From assembly GCF_004342915.1 (NCBI RefSeq), contig NZ_SLWL01000007.1, positions 1 through 64,000 of the forward strand: a DNA stretch of 64,000 bases, read 5' to 3'. The DNA is from Camelimonas lactis. GTDB lineage: Bacteria; Pseudomonadota; Alphaproteobacteria; Rhizobiales; Beijerinckiaceae. The translations under genes were made by a program, and so were the position numbers. Below are positions 50,123 to 59,012 of the stretch, one piece after another. Every line of letters begins with the position of its first letter. The first letter of the stretch is position 1. The notes beneath the pieces were generated by a model. That model was not told the origin of the DNA and ran no database searches. It saw nothing but the letters and a program-made list of their open reading frames with translations.

Positions 50123-51733
50123 TCAGGCCGGGAACATCTCACGCAATTTCAGCTTGAAGAACTTGCCGGTTGAGGTGCGCGGAATGGCGTCCAGCACCTC
50201 GTAGCGGTCCGGCAGCTGCCATTTGGCGAACTGGCGCTCGAGAATCTGGTTCAGCTCCTCCGTCGTCGCCGTCTGGCCTGGCTTGAGCACGATGCAGGCC
50301 AGCGGCCGCTCGTTCCACTTCTCATGCGGAACCGCGATGACCGCCGCCTCGGCCACCGCCGGATGCGACATCAGCGCATTTTCCATGTCCACCGAGCTGA
50401 TCCACTCGCCGCCGCTCTTGATCAGATCCTTGGTGCGGTCGGTGATGCGCATGTAACCATGTTCATCAAATACGGCCACGTCGCCGGTGCGCAGCCAGCC
50501 ATCCGGCGTGTGCTTGTCCGGATCGGCGGGAACGCGGAAATATTCGCCGGTAATGTAGGGGCCGCGGATCTGCAGTTCGCCGGGGGTTTTGCCATCCCAC
50601 GGCGTCTCCTTGCCCTCATCGTCGACGAGGCGGATCTCCACCAGCGTCGCCGGAATGCCGGCGGTGGCGGCGAAGCGGAATTTTTCCTCTTCGCTGACAT
50701 CCTCAAGCTCGGGCTTGATGTAGCTGATCGTGCCCAGCGGCGAGGTTTCGGTCATGCCCCAGCCCTGGAACAGGGTGACGCCGCGCTCGGCGAAGGAGCG
50801 GATCAGGCTTTCCGGCGCGGCCGAGCCGCCCACAAGGCTGCGCATGTTCTCCGGCAGCTTCCACCGGCCGGGATTGGCCTCCATGAACTGGATCAGCGAC
50901 AGCCAGATGGTCGGCACGCCGAGCGCCATGGTCGGCTGCGTCTCCTGGATCAGGTCGAGCAGGTCGTCGCCATGCAGGTGCGGGCCGGGCATGATCAGGC
51001 TGGCGCCGGTCATCACCGCCGCATAGGGCAGGCCCCAGCAATTGGCGTGGAACATCGGCGTCACCGCCAGCACCCGGTCGCGGCTGCGCAGGCAGCAATG
51101 GTCCGGCAGGCTGGTGGTGAGGGAGTGCAGCACCGTGGAGCGGTGCGAATAGGCGACGCCTTTCGGCCGGCCGGTGGTGCCGGAGGTGTAGCACAGGCCC
51201 ACCGCATCGTTCTCGTCGTGCGGCGCTGGCGTGAACGCCTTGCCGCGATGCGGCGCCAGCAGGTTTTCGTAATTGTGCAGCCCCTCCGGAATGGCGACGT
51301 CGCCGCCGAACGGGAACACGATCACATGGTCGAATTTGTAGGCGCGCGCCACCTGCTCGTAGAGCGGCAGCAAGATGTCGTCGACGATCAGCACGCGTGA
51401 ACCGGCGTGATCGGCGATCCAGGCGATTTCCTCGCCGGACAGGCGCAGGTTGAGCGTGTGCATCACGCCGCCAACCAGCGGAATGCCGAAATAGCATTCA
51501 AGGTGGGCGTTGTGGTTCCAGCACAAGGTGGCGACGCGGTCGCCCGGCTTCACGCCGAGCCCCTGAAGCGCGTGCGCCAGGGCGCGGGTGCGGTCGGCGA
51601 TCTCGGCGTAGTTCTGCACGCGCAGCGACTTGTCCGGCAGGCGCGATGTGATGGTGTGCTTGCCATAAAGCTTGTCGAGCCGCGCGAACATCGTGTTCAG
51701 CGACAGCTGCGTCGGCATCATCGTGGATTTCAT
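50123..51733 (-). CDS. Fatty acyl-CoA ligase, AMP-forming
   Basis: This 536-residue enzyme of the ANL superfamily activates a carboxylic acid, probably a medium- or long-chain fatty acid, as adenylate and then CoA thioester. Motifs in order are YTSGTTGRPKGV (P-loop), VTPMFHANCWG, GWGMTETSPLG, DGWLRTGDVAVFDEHGYM and the catalytic Lys in RTSTGKFFKLKL. It lacks a carrier domain, so it is not part of the NRPS system by sequence. The start ATG at 51733 (MKSTMM) follows GGGGAG; the longer frame to 51988 is unconserved. It is divergent from an SDR gene, and both may act in fatty-acid or alcohol degradation. Confidence 0.9.
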   Translation of the reverse strand: MKSTMMPTQLSLNTMFARLDKLYGKHTITSRLPDKSLRVQNYAEIADRTRALAHALQGLGVKPGDRVATLCWNHNAHLECYFGIPLVGGVMHTLNLRLSGEEIAWIADHAGSRVLIVDDILLPLYEQVARAYKFDHVIVFPFGGDVAIPEGLHNYENLLAPHRGKAFTPAPHDENDAVGLCYTSGTTGRPKGVAYSHRSTVLHSLTTSLPDHCCLRSRDRVLAVTPMFHANCWGLPYAAVMTGASLIMPGPHLHGDDLLDLIQETQPTMALGVPTIWLSLIQFMEANPGRWKLPENMRSLVGGSAAPESLIRSFAERGVTLFQGWGMTETSPLGTISYIKPELEDVSEEEKFRFAATAGIPATLVEIRLVDDEGKETPWDGKTPGELQIRGPYITGEYFRVPADPDKHTPDGWLRTGDVAVFDEHGYMRITDRTKDLIKSGGEWISSVDMENALMSHPAVAEAAVIAVPHEKWNERPLACIVLKPGQTATTEELNQILERQFAKWQLPDRYEVLDAIPRTSTGKFFKLKLREMFPA

Positions 51734-52047
51734 CGCGCTGGTGCTCCCCGTGGCTGGCGCGGCTCGCCATGCGTCCGCCGCGCCGATTCCCTGCAATATT
51801 CGCATAGCGGAAGTGGGGTTTTCCCCGCAACCGCCCCACCCCCCGACTTTCGCCGCAGAGCGCGCGACCCGGCGTCGCTCTCCCGGTCCGCGCCCGCGCC
51901 AGGGAGGGCGGACACCCGATCTTTCGACAAACAGGTTTCCAGCCGCGCCGGAATTGCGTAGCAACACGGCAACCAATGTTCGCTGCAAGCATCAACGAAC
52001 GTCCAACCAGCCAGGTCGACGCCTGGCTGAATTCAGAAGGAAACGCC
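51734..52047. other. Divergent intergenic region
   Basis: These 314 bases separate the divergent ligase and SDR genes and hold both promoters. An AGAAGGA before 52048 is the SDR ribosome binding site. No other element is recognised. Confidence 0.4.
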
Positions 52048-52833
52048 ATGAGCGCCGCAACCGACTTCCCGCTTCCCCATGTCTCGAACGATCTGACCGG
52101 CCAGGTCGCCCTGGTCACCGGCGCATCGTCCGGGCTTGGCCTGCGCTTCGCCAAGGTGCTGGCCGCCTGCGGCGCCAAGGTCGCGATCACCGGCCGGCGC
52201 ATTGACCGGCTTGAGCAGGTTGCCGAAGAGATCCGCGCCGCCGGCGGCGTCGCCCTGCCGCTGCAGCTTGACGTGCAGGACGCTGACCAGCTGCTGGCCG
52301 TGGTGAAGAAAGCGGAGGCGGAGCTGGGTACGGTGACGATCCTGATCAACAACGCCGGCATTCCCGACGCCCAGCGCGCGGTGAAAATGTCGGTCGCGCT
52401 GATCGATTCCGTGCTCGACACCAATGTGCGCGCGCCCTACATCCTCTCCTGCGAATTCGCCCGCCGCCTGATGGAAGCTGGCAAGCCCGGCCGCATCGTC
52501 AACATCGCCTCGGCCGCCGCCTACGAATACGCCGGCAATGGCGCGGCGCTGTATTCCGTGTCGAAGGCCGCCGTCGTGCGCATCACCGAGACGCTCGCCG
52601 TCGAGTGGGCGAAGTTCAACATCAACGTCAACGCCATCGCTCCTGGCGCTTTCCATTCCGAGATGCTGGACGGCATGCTGTCGCGCATGGGCGACATCGC
52701 CCAGCATTACCCGCGCAAGCGCCTCGGCCAGCCGGCCCAGCTCGACAGCACGCTGCTGTATCTGGTGTCGCCTGCCTCCGAATGCGTCACCGGCACCTGT
52801 GTGCGCGTCGACGACGGCCAGCACAGCCGCTGA
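52048..52833 (+). CDS. Short-chain dehydrogenase/reductase
   Basis: This 261-residue classical SDR has the cofactor motif TGASSGLG, the structural NNAG, and the catalytic Ser-Tyr-Lys in NIASAAAYE and YSVSK. The C-terminal segment CVTGTCVRVDDGQHSR is usual for the family. It may act on 3-hydroxyacyl or related substrates, given the divergent acyl-CoA ligase, but the substrate is not shown. The ATG at 52048 has an AGAAGGA ribosome binding site; an earlier ATG at 51976 is unlikely. A good terminator follows. Confidence 0.86.
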   Translation: MSAATDFPLPHVSNDLTGQVALVTGASSGLGLRFAKVLAACGAKVAITGRRIDRLEQVAEEIRAAGGVALPLQLDVQDADQLLAVVKKAEAELGTVTILINNAGIPDAQRAVKMSVALIDSVLDTNVRAPYILSCEFARRLMEAGKPGRIVNIASAAAYEYAGNGAALYSVSKAAVVRITETLAVEWAKFNINVNAIAPGAFHSEMLDGMLSRMGDIAQHYPRKRLGQPAQLDSTLLYLVSPASECVTGTCVRVDDGQHSR

Positions 52834-52855
52834 GGCCAGACACAACAACAACAAC

Positions 52856-52884
52856 AAAGGCGCCTCACGGCGCCTTTCATTTTT
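52856..52884 (+). terminator. Intrinsic terminator after the SDR gene
   Basis: AAAGGCGCC (52856-52864) and GGCGCCTTT (52869-52877) form a perfect 9-bp stem with a 4-base loop, followed by CATTTTT. It is the clearest rho-independent terminator in the window. Confidence 0.85.
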
Positions 52885-52954
52885 GCCAGTCATGCCGCGC
52901 CGGAACCGCCTGCCCTTGCGTTACTGGCCCGGGGCGTTCGTCGGGCGCCGGGGC

Positions 52955-53215
52955 TTATCGCGGCGACGATATCACGCCGCGGCAGCGGCCATCGGCAATC
53001 TTGAAGTTCATGGGGTCGCAGGGAAGATTGTCGGTGGGACAGATTTTCTCGCAGACGCGCCCGCCCTGCACGCCGTAGCGCGGATCGGCGCTTTGCCGGG
53101 TCTCGGGGCCGCCCCACGACTGGGGCGATGAACTGGCGGCTGCCGCGCCGGACACGCCCAGCATGACAACGCCCGCCGCAAGGCTCATTGCCGGGACAAA
53201 TTTCTTCAACAACAT
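52955..53215 (-). CDS. Small secreted Cys-containing protein
   Basis: This 86-residue protein has a signal peptide (about 1-26: basic KK, hydrophobic AMSLAAGVVMLGVSG, then AAAA) and a mature part of about 60 residues with four Cys (CEKIC, LPCDP and GRCR). It may form two disulfides in the periplasm. The family is not recognised. The ATG at 53215 starts a normal signal peptide. It is antisense to its neighbours and has no operon partner. High Gly/Ser content and the short length leave some doubt, but the signal peptide makes it a credible gene. Confidence 0.65.
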   Translation of the reverse strand: MLLKKFVPAMSLAAGVVMLGVSGAAAASSSPQSWGGPETRQSADPRYGVQGGRVCEKICPTDNLPCDPMNFKIADGRCRGVISSPR

Positions 53216-53537
53216 GGGCGGCCTCCAGATGAGTGTTTCAGGCGGGTGTTTCCAGGCAGGCGTTTTGCTTGCGCGGCGCCTGCCGCCCGCATCAGTTGCC
53301 CTTTATGTGGCGTTTCGCCTGTTACTTACAACAGTCGGCTGCGCAACCCCCAATCCGGCGCGGTGTTTTGACCGGCGCATCGCCAGACGGCGCAAGGCGG
53401 CGCGGTCAGGCATTCATTTTTGTCGCATCCCGCCCCCGGCCCCTTACGCATACCCGCCGAACCTGCTCTAACGCCCGGGTGTCAGGAGCGCCGGACTGCT
53501 GTGCGACGCTCCGCGTAACAACCGTGAGCCGCCTGCC
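53216..53537. other. Divergent intergenic region before purU
   Basis: About 320 bases between the small secreted protein gene and purU hold promoters for both. Direct inspection shows no riboswitch-like or repeated structure. Confidence 0.4.
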
Positions 53538-54401
53538 ATGTCGTCGCGTCAATACGTCCTGTCCCTCGCCTGTCCCAACCAGCCGGGCATCGTCGCCGCC
53601 GTCGCCAATACGCTGTTTACGCTGGGCGGCAACATTCTGGACGCCAACCAGTACGACGACACCGAGACCGGCGTGTTCTTCATGCGCGTGACGTTCAACG
53701 TGGTGGTGGGCGAAGCGGGTCTTGAGGAGGCGCGCAGCGCCTTCGCCGGCCCGGCGGCGCGGTTCGGCATGAAATGGTCGGTGCGCGATCGCGGCGTGCG
53801 CCGCAAGGTTCTGCTGCTGGCCTCGAAGTTCGACCACTGCCTGACCGACCTGCTGTATCGCTGGCGCATCGGCGAGATCCCCATGGACGTGGTCGGCGTC
53901 GTCTCCAACCACCCCCGGGAAACCTACGCCACCGCCGATCTCGGCGACCTGCCGTTTCACTACCTGCCGGTGACGCCGGGCGACAAATCCGTCCATGAGG
54001 ACGAAATCCGCCGCATCATCGCCGGCGCCGGCGCGGAGCTGGTGGTGCTGGCGCGCTACATGCAGATTCTGTCTGCGGAACTTTCAGACGAGCTGGCCGG
54101 ACGCTGCATCAACATCCATCACTCGTTCCTGCCCGGCTTCAAGGGCGCGAAGCCCTACCATCAGGCCCATGCGCGCGGCGTCAAGGTGATCGGCGCCACG
54201 GCGCACTACGTCACCAGCGATCTGGACGAGGGGCCGATCATCGCCCAGGACGTGGAGCACATCACCCATCAGGACCGGCCGGAAGACCTGGTGCGCAAGG
54301 GGCGCGACATCGAACGCCGGGTGCTGGCCCGCGCCATCTCCTGGCACCTCGACGACCGCGTGTTCCTCAATGGCCGCAAGACCGTGGTGTTCAGGGACTG
54401 A
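53538..54401 (+). CDS. purU: Formyltetrahydrofolate deformylase
   Basis: This 287-residue enzyme hydrolyses 10-formyltetrahydrofolate to tetrahydrofolate and formate, balancing the one-carbon pool. An N-terminal ACT domain (about 1-85; [19 protein letters not shown]) is followed by a formyltransferase-fold domain (about 90-285) with the motifs NHPRETYA, the catalytic region [18 protein letters not shown] and [13 protein letters not shown]. Length and order match PurU. The ATG at 53538 opens the ACT domain. Confidence 0.95.
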   Translation: MSSRQYVLSLACPNQPGIVAAVANTLFTLGGNILDANQYDDTETGVFFMRVTFNVVVGEAGLEEARSAFAGPAARFGMKWSVRDRGVRRKVLLLASKFDHCLTDLLYRWRIGEIPMDVVGVVSNHPRETYATADLGDLPFHYLPVTPGDKSVHEDEIRRIIAGAGAELVVLARYMQILSAELSDELAGRCINIHHSFLPGFKGAKPYHQAHARGVKVIGATAHYVTSDLDEGPIIAQDVEHITHQDRPEDLVRKGRDIERRVLARAISWHLDDRVFLNGRKTVVFRD

Positions 54402-54463
54402 CGCCCGCTGGCGCTGCGTCAGCTGAACGGGGGCGCGGGCGCGGTCCGCTGGCGCCCCCCGTG

Positions 54464-55987
54464 TTATTTTGACAGGCTCCGGGCCCCGATCCATTTGCGC
54501 CCCCACGCTCCCATGCCGACCGTGCTGACAGAGCGGGCGGCCATCCTGAAAGCCAGCGTCTCGAAACTCCCGGGGCGCCCAACCAGCGCCCACAAGCAAT
54601 AGACGGCGCCAAGGTAAACCGTCAGGAACACTCCCCCGGACGCCAGCAGTTTGACAATAACGCCCGCCTCGAAAAGCTGGGCCTGGGCCACATAATATGC
54701 GCTCATGACCGCCAGTCCGTTGGATATGACCGGCCGGTAGAGAACGCCCAGCTGATCAACGATGCGCGCGCCGGCGAAATCCCGGATCAGGACCATGCTG
54801 GTCACCGTGGCGATCATCGTCGCCCCCACCTTGGCCGCGATGGCGCCGGCAATGCCCCACAGGGCGATGCCCACGAGCGCCAGGGGAACATAGGCCAGCA
54901 ACTCCACCATGAGCCTGATCGTCACGGATTTCAGCCGGTTCAGCAGCAAAGCGAAAATCCACATGGCGCTGCCCGGCAGGCGCAGGATGGCGATCAGGCA
55001 AAGCGCCTGGAACACCGGCGTGATATCGGCCCATTTTTCTCCGAGAATGAGCCCCACCAGCGGCCCCGCCATGCAGGCCATGAAGGCGAATATGGGCGAC
55101 ATCAGCAGAAAAACGCCGCCCGACACCTTCAGATATGCGTCGCCAAGGGAATCCTGCCGCCCGGCCGCGAGCATCGCGAGAAGCGGCCGGGTCAGGGGGT
55201 ACAGGAGCGCCTGGAACGGAATGGACACCAGATCAGACGAAATCGTGTACTGTCCAAAGCTGTGCGCGGCGACAAAACGCGGCAGGATCATGCGGTCGAG
55301 CTGCCAGTTCATGGATGAGATCAGTTGCGACAGCATGTTCCATCCGACCAGGTCCGAAAAAACCCTCCAGTTCTTCAGGGTCAAACGGATGCGCATGGGC
55401 GCCATGCCGTAGGAGGCGACCATCATGACCATCGGGCCGAGGACCGTGGCGGCGACCAGCGCCCAGTAGCTGGCGGTCGAGACCGCAATGGCGATCGCCG
55501 CGATCGCCGCAACCACCTTGCCCGACACCTCCATCATCACCTCGGGGCGGAAATTCATCGCCCGGGCGAACATGACCATGCGCGGACTGATGAGGCCCCG
55601 CATCACCGGCGCGAGCGCCAGGACGCAGATCAGCCCCACCAGCTGCGGCTCTCCGTAGAGGAGCGCGATGGGCCAGGAAATGGCGGCCAGCAGCGTTCCA
55701 ATGGTGAGGCCACGCAATAACCCCAGGGTGAACGCTGTTTGCAGGATTTCGTCGCTAATGCCGACGGAGCGGATGAGGGCCGCCGACAAGGGTAGTTCAA
55801 AGATGGCTTCGACAATGAAGATTGTCGTCATCGCCATGGCCACCAGGCCAAAATCCGCCGGCCCAAGACAACGCGCCAGGACGAGGAGGCTGGCAAAATC
55901 CACCAGCTTCGACGCCAGCTTGGAGCCGATAACCCAAAAGCCGGCCTTGATGGTCTGCCCCGGGCGGATATGTGGCGTTTCAGTCAT
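54464..55987 (-). CDS. Wzx-type polysaccharide flippase
   Basis: This 507-residue membrane protein has about 12-14 hydrophobic helices and belongs to the polysaccharide transporter (PST/MOP) superfamily that flips lipid-linked repeat units across the inner membrane. The N-terminal ARCLGPADFGLVAMAM motif is characteristic of this family (LGPxxFG). The C-terminal 30 residues are basic and cytoplasmic. I start at the ATG at 55987 (MTETPH), which follows GAGG by 6 bases; a TTG at 56005 is in frame. It is divergent from a GT2 gene and supplies the flippase missing from the two main exopolysaccharide blocks. Confidence 0.87.
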   Translation of the reverse strand: MTETPHIRPGQTIKAGFWVIGSKLASKLVDFASLLVLARCLGPADFGLVAMAMTTIFIVEAIFELPLSAALIRSVGISDEILQTAFTLGLLRGLTIGTLLAAISWPIALLYGEPQLVGLICVLALAPVMRGLISPRMVMFARAMNFRPEVMMEVSGKVVAAIAAIAIAVSTASYWALVAATVLGPMVMMVASYGMAPMRIRLTLKNWRVFSDLVGWNMLSQLISSMNWQLDRMILPRFVAAHSFGQYTISSDLVSIPFQALLYPLTRPLLAMLAAGRQDSLGDAYLKVSGGVFLLMSPIFAFMACMAGPLVGLILGEKWADITPVFQALCLIAILRLPGSAMWIFALLLNRLKSVTIRLMVELLAYVPLALVGIALWGIAGAIAAKVGATMIATVTSMVLIRDFAGARIVDQLGVLYRPVISNGLAVMSAYYVAQAQLFEAGVIVKLLASGGVFLTVYLGAVYCLWALVGRPGSFETLAFRMAARSVSTVGMGAWGRKWIGARSLSK

Positions 55988-56626
55988 GCCGCGCCTCAGC
56001 TTCAATACCCGGGAGCCGGATCAGGTGGACGGGTCGCCGTCTGGCTGTCAGACCCTGGACCGGCGCGAACACACGCGGCCTGATCCATGCCGCACGCGGG
56101 TCCACGAGCGTGCGTGCATCGCCCGCGGGCGTGAGCTCGAACTCCAGACAGGCGTGTGGGAGGAACGGGGCCAGTTCAACTGTCGCCGTCCCGTATGAAC
56201 GGGTCAGGCTCCATCGCGGGCGTGGAAAGTCTTTTCATGATGTACTCACCCCCAAGCTTCACGCAGCCGGCGGAGGCCTGCATCCGGGCGCGATCGAAGC
56301 ATACAACGCCTGGGTCCTGGCGCGTGTGGCGGCTATCAGGATGAGAACACGGCGCTTCCCCTCATCCATAAGAAGACGCGGCGGGCGCCATTTACGACCT
56401 TTGCGCCGGGGAGCGCGCTGTTGGCCTATGGAGGCGTTCCATTTCGGTAGTCGCAGGCGCGCATCGCCCCGGCCCAATCTGCTGGCGTCTGGACTACCGG
56501 CCGGGCGCCTTCGCCGTCACGGGGCTGCGCCACGCGGCAGGTCTTCTGGCGGCCGTAGCGGCGCGCCGGGCTGAAATCTACCAGCCCCCGGGGGAGGCCT
56601 GGGAAGGCTCCAGCCCGGAGCTGGTC
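55988..56626. other. Gene-free region between flippase and GT2
   Basis: These 640 bases lie between divergent flippase and glycosyltransferase genes. Several open frames cross it but none has recognisable content. It should hold both promoters; no clear operator is seen. Confidence 0.4.
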
Positions 56627-57538
56627 ATGAGGCAGCGCATGCGCATCACCGTTGTCATCGCCACCATCAACCGGCCGGAACTGGTCGCGAAAACCCTGGG
56701 CCATCTGGCGGAGCAGCAGCGGCTGCCCGACGAGATCCTTCTGTCCGCCCCAGGGCCGGAGCATCTTGGCGACCTGGCCCTGGCCCGTGGTCCACGGGGC
56801 TTCGCCATCCGCTGCCTGTTCGGCGCGCGCGGCTCGTGCGCGCAACGCAACATCGCTCTCGACGCGGCGGAACACACCGCCGACATCATCGTCTTCTTCG
56901 ATGACGATTTCCTGCCCTCGCCGGACTACCTCGCCAATCTGGAAGCCGCTTTCGCCAGCAACCCCGATTACGCGGTTATCCGGGGGCACGCCGTCATGGA
57001 CGGCGCCCATGGGGCCGGCTTCACCTTCGGGCAGGGGATCGCCCTTCTGCCTGGCGTTGGCGCGCGCGCCGCCAGCTATCCGGCGGTTCAGGACCTGGCG
57101 GGGGGGTACGGCTGCAACATGAGCGTTCGCGCCAGCGCCGTGTGCGGATTACGGTTCGACGAGCGCCTGCCGCTCTATGGCTGGCAGGAAGACATCGATT
57201 TCACCAGCCAGTTCAGACCACGGGGCCGCATCGTGGCGCTGGGGAACCTCACCGGGGTGCATCTGGGCGTTAAGGGCGGCCGCGTCAGCGGCCTGTGCTT
57301 CGGTTACTCACAGGTGGTGAACCCTGTCTATCTCATCCGCAAGGGAACCATGAGCGCCAGCTTCGGTCTCCGGCTGATCCTGCGCAATCTGGCGGCGAAC
57401 ATCGCGCGCAGCCTGCGGCCGGAGCCATGGATCGACCGTCGCGGACGCCTGCGCGGCAACCTCATCGCCGCGGCCCACGTGCTTCGCGGCCGCATCGAGC
57501 CGGAGTATGTCCTCAAGCTTCAGGCCGGGCGCCGGTGA
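56627..57538 (+). CDS. Glycosyltransferase family 2
   Basis: This 303-residue GT-A fold enzyme starts ITVVIATINRPELVAKTL and has VFFDDDFLPSPDY as its metal-binding DDD motif, with YGWQEDIDFTSQFR as the ED catalytic region. It should transfer a sugar in exopolysaccharide assembly beside the flippase gene. The C-terminal 60 residues are basic and may contact the membrane. ATG codons at 56627 and 56639 are both possible. A terminator for the opposite gene lies after its end. Confidence 0.86.
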   Translation: MRQRMRITVVIATINRPELVAKTLGHLAEQQRLPDEILLSAPGPEHLGDLALARGPRGFAIRCLFGARGSCAQRNIALDAAEHTADIIVFFDDDFLPSPDYLANLEAAFASNPDYAVIRGHAVMDGAHGAGFTFGQGIALLPGVGARAASYPAVQDLAGGYGCNMSVRASAVCGLRFDERLPLYGWQEDIDFTSQFRPRGRIVALGNLTGVHLGVKGGRVSGLCFGYSQVVNPVYLIRKGTMSASFGLRLILRNLAANIARSLRPEPWIDRRGRLRGNLIAAAHVLRGRIEPEYVLKLQAGRR

Positions 57539-57585
57539 ACGGGCCTCGCGGGCTCCACATGCACGCGGCCAAGAACAGGCCGCCA

Positions 57586-57622
57586 CAGACAGAAAACCCG
57601 CCAGACAGGGCCTGACGGGTTT
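57586..57622 (-). terminator. Intrinsic terminator of the LivJ-type gene
   Basis: On the minus strand, AAACCCG and CAG pair with CTG and CGGGTTT around one mismatch, followed by TTCTGT. It lies about 30 bases beyond the stop codon of the binding protein gene at 57651 and also blocks the convergent GT2 transcript. Confidence 0.7.
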
Positions 57623-57650
57623 CCGGTTGGCAAACCGCTGATCGCGCGCC

Positions 57651-58856
57651 TCAGTCGGCGGTGATCTTCTCCAGGGTCTTCCAGAGTTTGCCGTCGAACT
57701 CGGCCACATAGAGCGTCCTGAACGGCGAGTAGTCATCTGGCTGCGTGTTGTAGGTCACGCCCTCGATCAGCGCCGGCGAGGTGACGTCCTTCAGCGTCGT
57801 CGCCTGCTTCAGAACATTGGCCCGCGTCAGATCATCGCCGCACAGCTCAAGGATCTTGCCCATCACCACCGCCTGGGCGTAGCCGGCGAAGGCAAGGTCG
57901 TTGCCGGGGTCGACGTTCGGCAGGTACTTCGCCCGGAACGCCTCGAACGCCTTCATCGCCGGATCATCGGCGTACTGGGGATCGCCGGCGTTCTTGCGAT
58001 ATTTCACCGTGACCATGCCGACCGCATTCTCCGGCCCCGCAGCCTGGATGAGGTTGGACGACGTGGAGCCGCTCATGATGACGTGCAGGGGCTTCCAGCC
58101 GATTTCCGCCGCCTTGCGGATCGACTGCGACGTAGCCTTGCCCGTGGTGACGTTGAAGAACACATTGGCGCCAGCGTTCTTCAGCTTGATGATCTGGCTG
58201 TCGACGGTGGGATCGGACAGTTCGTAGCTCAGCTCCTGCACGATCATCTGGTCGGCCTTTGGCCCCAGCGCGGCGCGCAGCTCGCGGACAAACTCCTTCC
58301 CCAGTTCATCGTGCTGGGCGAGAATGCCGATCTTCGGATCCGGCTGCTTCGCCACGATGTACTTGGCCAGGATCTTGGCCTCGGTCGCGTACATGGGCAG
58401 ACCGGGGGTCGTCCACGGGAAGCGCTTCGGATCATTCCAGCGGCCCGCGCCGGTGTTCAGCAGCAGCTGCGGCACGTTTTTGGCGTTGAGGTACTTCTGG
58501 ACGGCGCCCTGGGTCGCGGTGCCAAGCGAGGCGAACAGCGCCAGCACCTGTTCGCTTTCAACCAGCCGCCGCGTCGCTTCCACGGTCTTCGGCGGGCTGT
58601 AGGCGTCGTCGAGCGACAGCACCGTCACCTTGCGGCCGTTAATGCCGCCCTTCGTGTCGTTGAGCATCTCGAAATAGGCGGTCGCGGCGCGTCCAAGGGC
58701 GCCGTACGGCGACCCGGGCCCGCTATGCGGCACCGTATTGCCAAGCTTGATCGTGGTGTCCGTTGCGCCAGGATCATACTTCTTCTCCGCCAGCGCCGGA
58801 GCGGCGCCCAGCACGAGCGCGAGCGCAACGCCGCCGCACAGCTTCATCAGCTTCAT
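57651..58856 (-). CDS. LivJ-type ABC transporter substrate-binding protein
   Basis: This 401-residue periplasmic protein has a Sec signal peptide (about 1-23, ending APALA) and a Leu/Ile/Val-binding fold. Family segments are TTIKLGNTVPHSGPG, GGINGRKVTVLSLDDAYSPPKTVEATRRL, and DPTVDSQIIKLKNAGANVF. It should bind a branched-chain amino acid, amide or aromatic acid. No permease or ATPase gene is adjacent. It shares its layout with the protein at 5883, but that one seems to use Tat and this one Sec export. The ATG at 58856 is preceded by GGGG. Confidence 0.9.
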   Translation of the reverse strand: MKLMKLCGGVALALVLGAAPALAEKKYDPGATDTTIKLGNTVPHSGPGSPYGALGRAATAYFEMLNDTKGGINGRKVTVLSLDDAYSPPKTVEATRRLVESEQVLALFASLGTATQGAVQKYLNAKNVPQLLLNTGAGRWNDPKRFPWTTPGLPMYATEAKILAKYIVAKQPDPKIGILAQHDELGKEFVRELRAALGPKADQMIVQELSYELSDPTVDSQIIKLKNAGANVFFNVTTGKATSQSIRKAAEIGWKPLHVIMSGSTSSNLIQAAGPENAVGMVTVKYRKNAGDPQYADDPAMKAFEAFRAKYLPNVDPGNDLAFAGYAQAVVMGKILELCGDDLTRANVLKQATTLKDVTSPALIEGVTYNTQPDDYSPFRTLYVAEFDGKLWKTLEKITAD

Positions 58857-59012
58857 TGAATCCGTTCCCCTTTGTTATATGGGCGCCCCTGCTGACGGGC
58901 GACCGAGGTCGTAACTGGAAGGGGTTCCTTTGACACCGCGGCGCCTCGCCTGGTCAACACCGGGCGACAGGACCCCATTGCATTCTTCCGCCGCCGGCCG
59001 CAGTTTCACCGC

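Noticed and set aside
50123-51733. Acyl-CoA ligase considered as a loading enzyme for the NRPS-PKS system
   Set aside because: It is 13 kb away, has no carrier domain, and its divergent SDR partner fits fatty-acid metabolism better.
55988-56626. Several 60-200 codon frames between flippase and GT2
   Set aside because: They overlap each other, lack ribosome binding sites and show no conserved segments.
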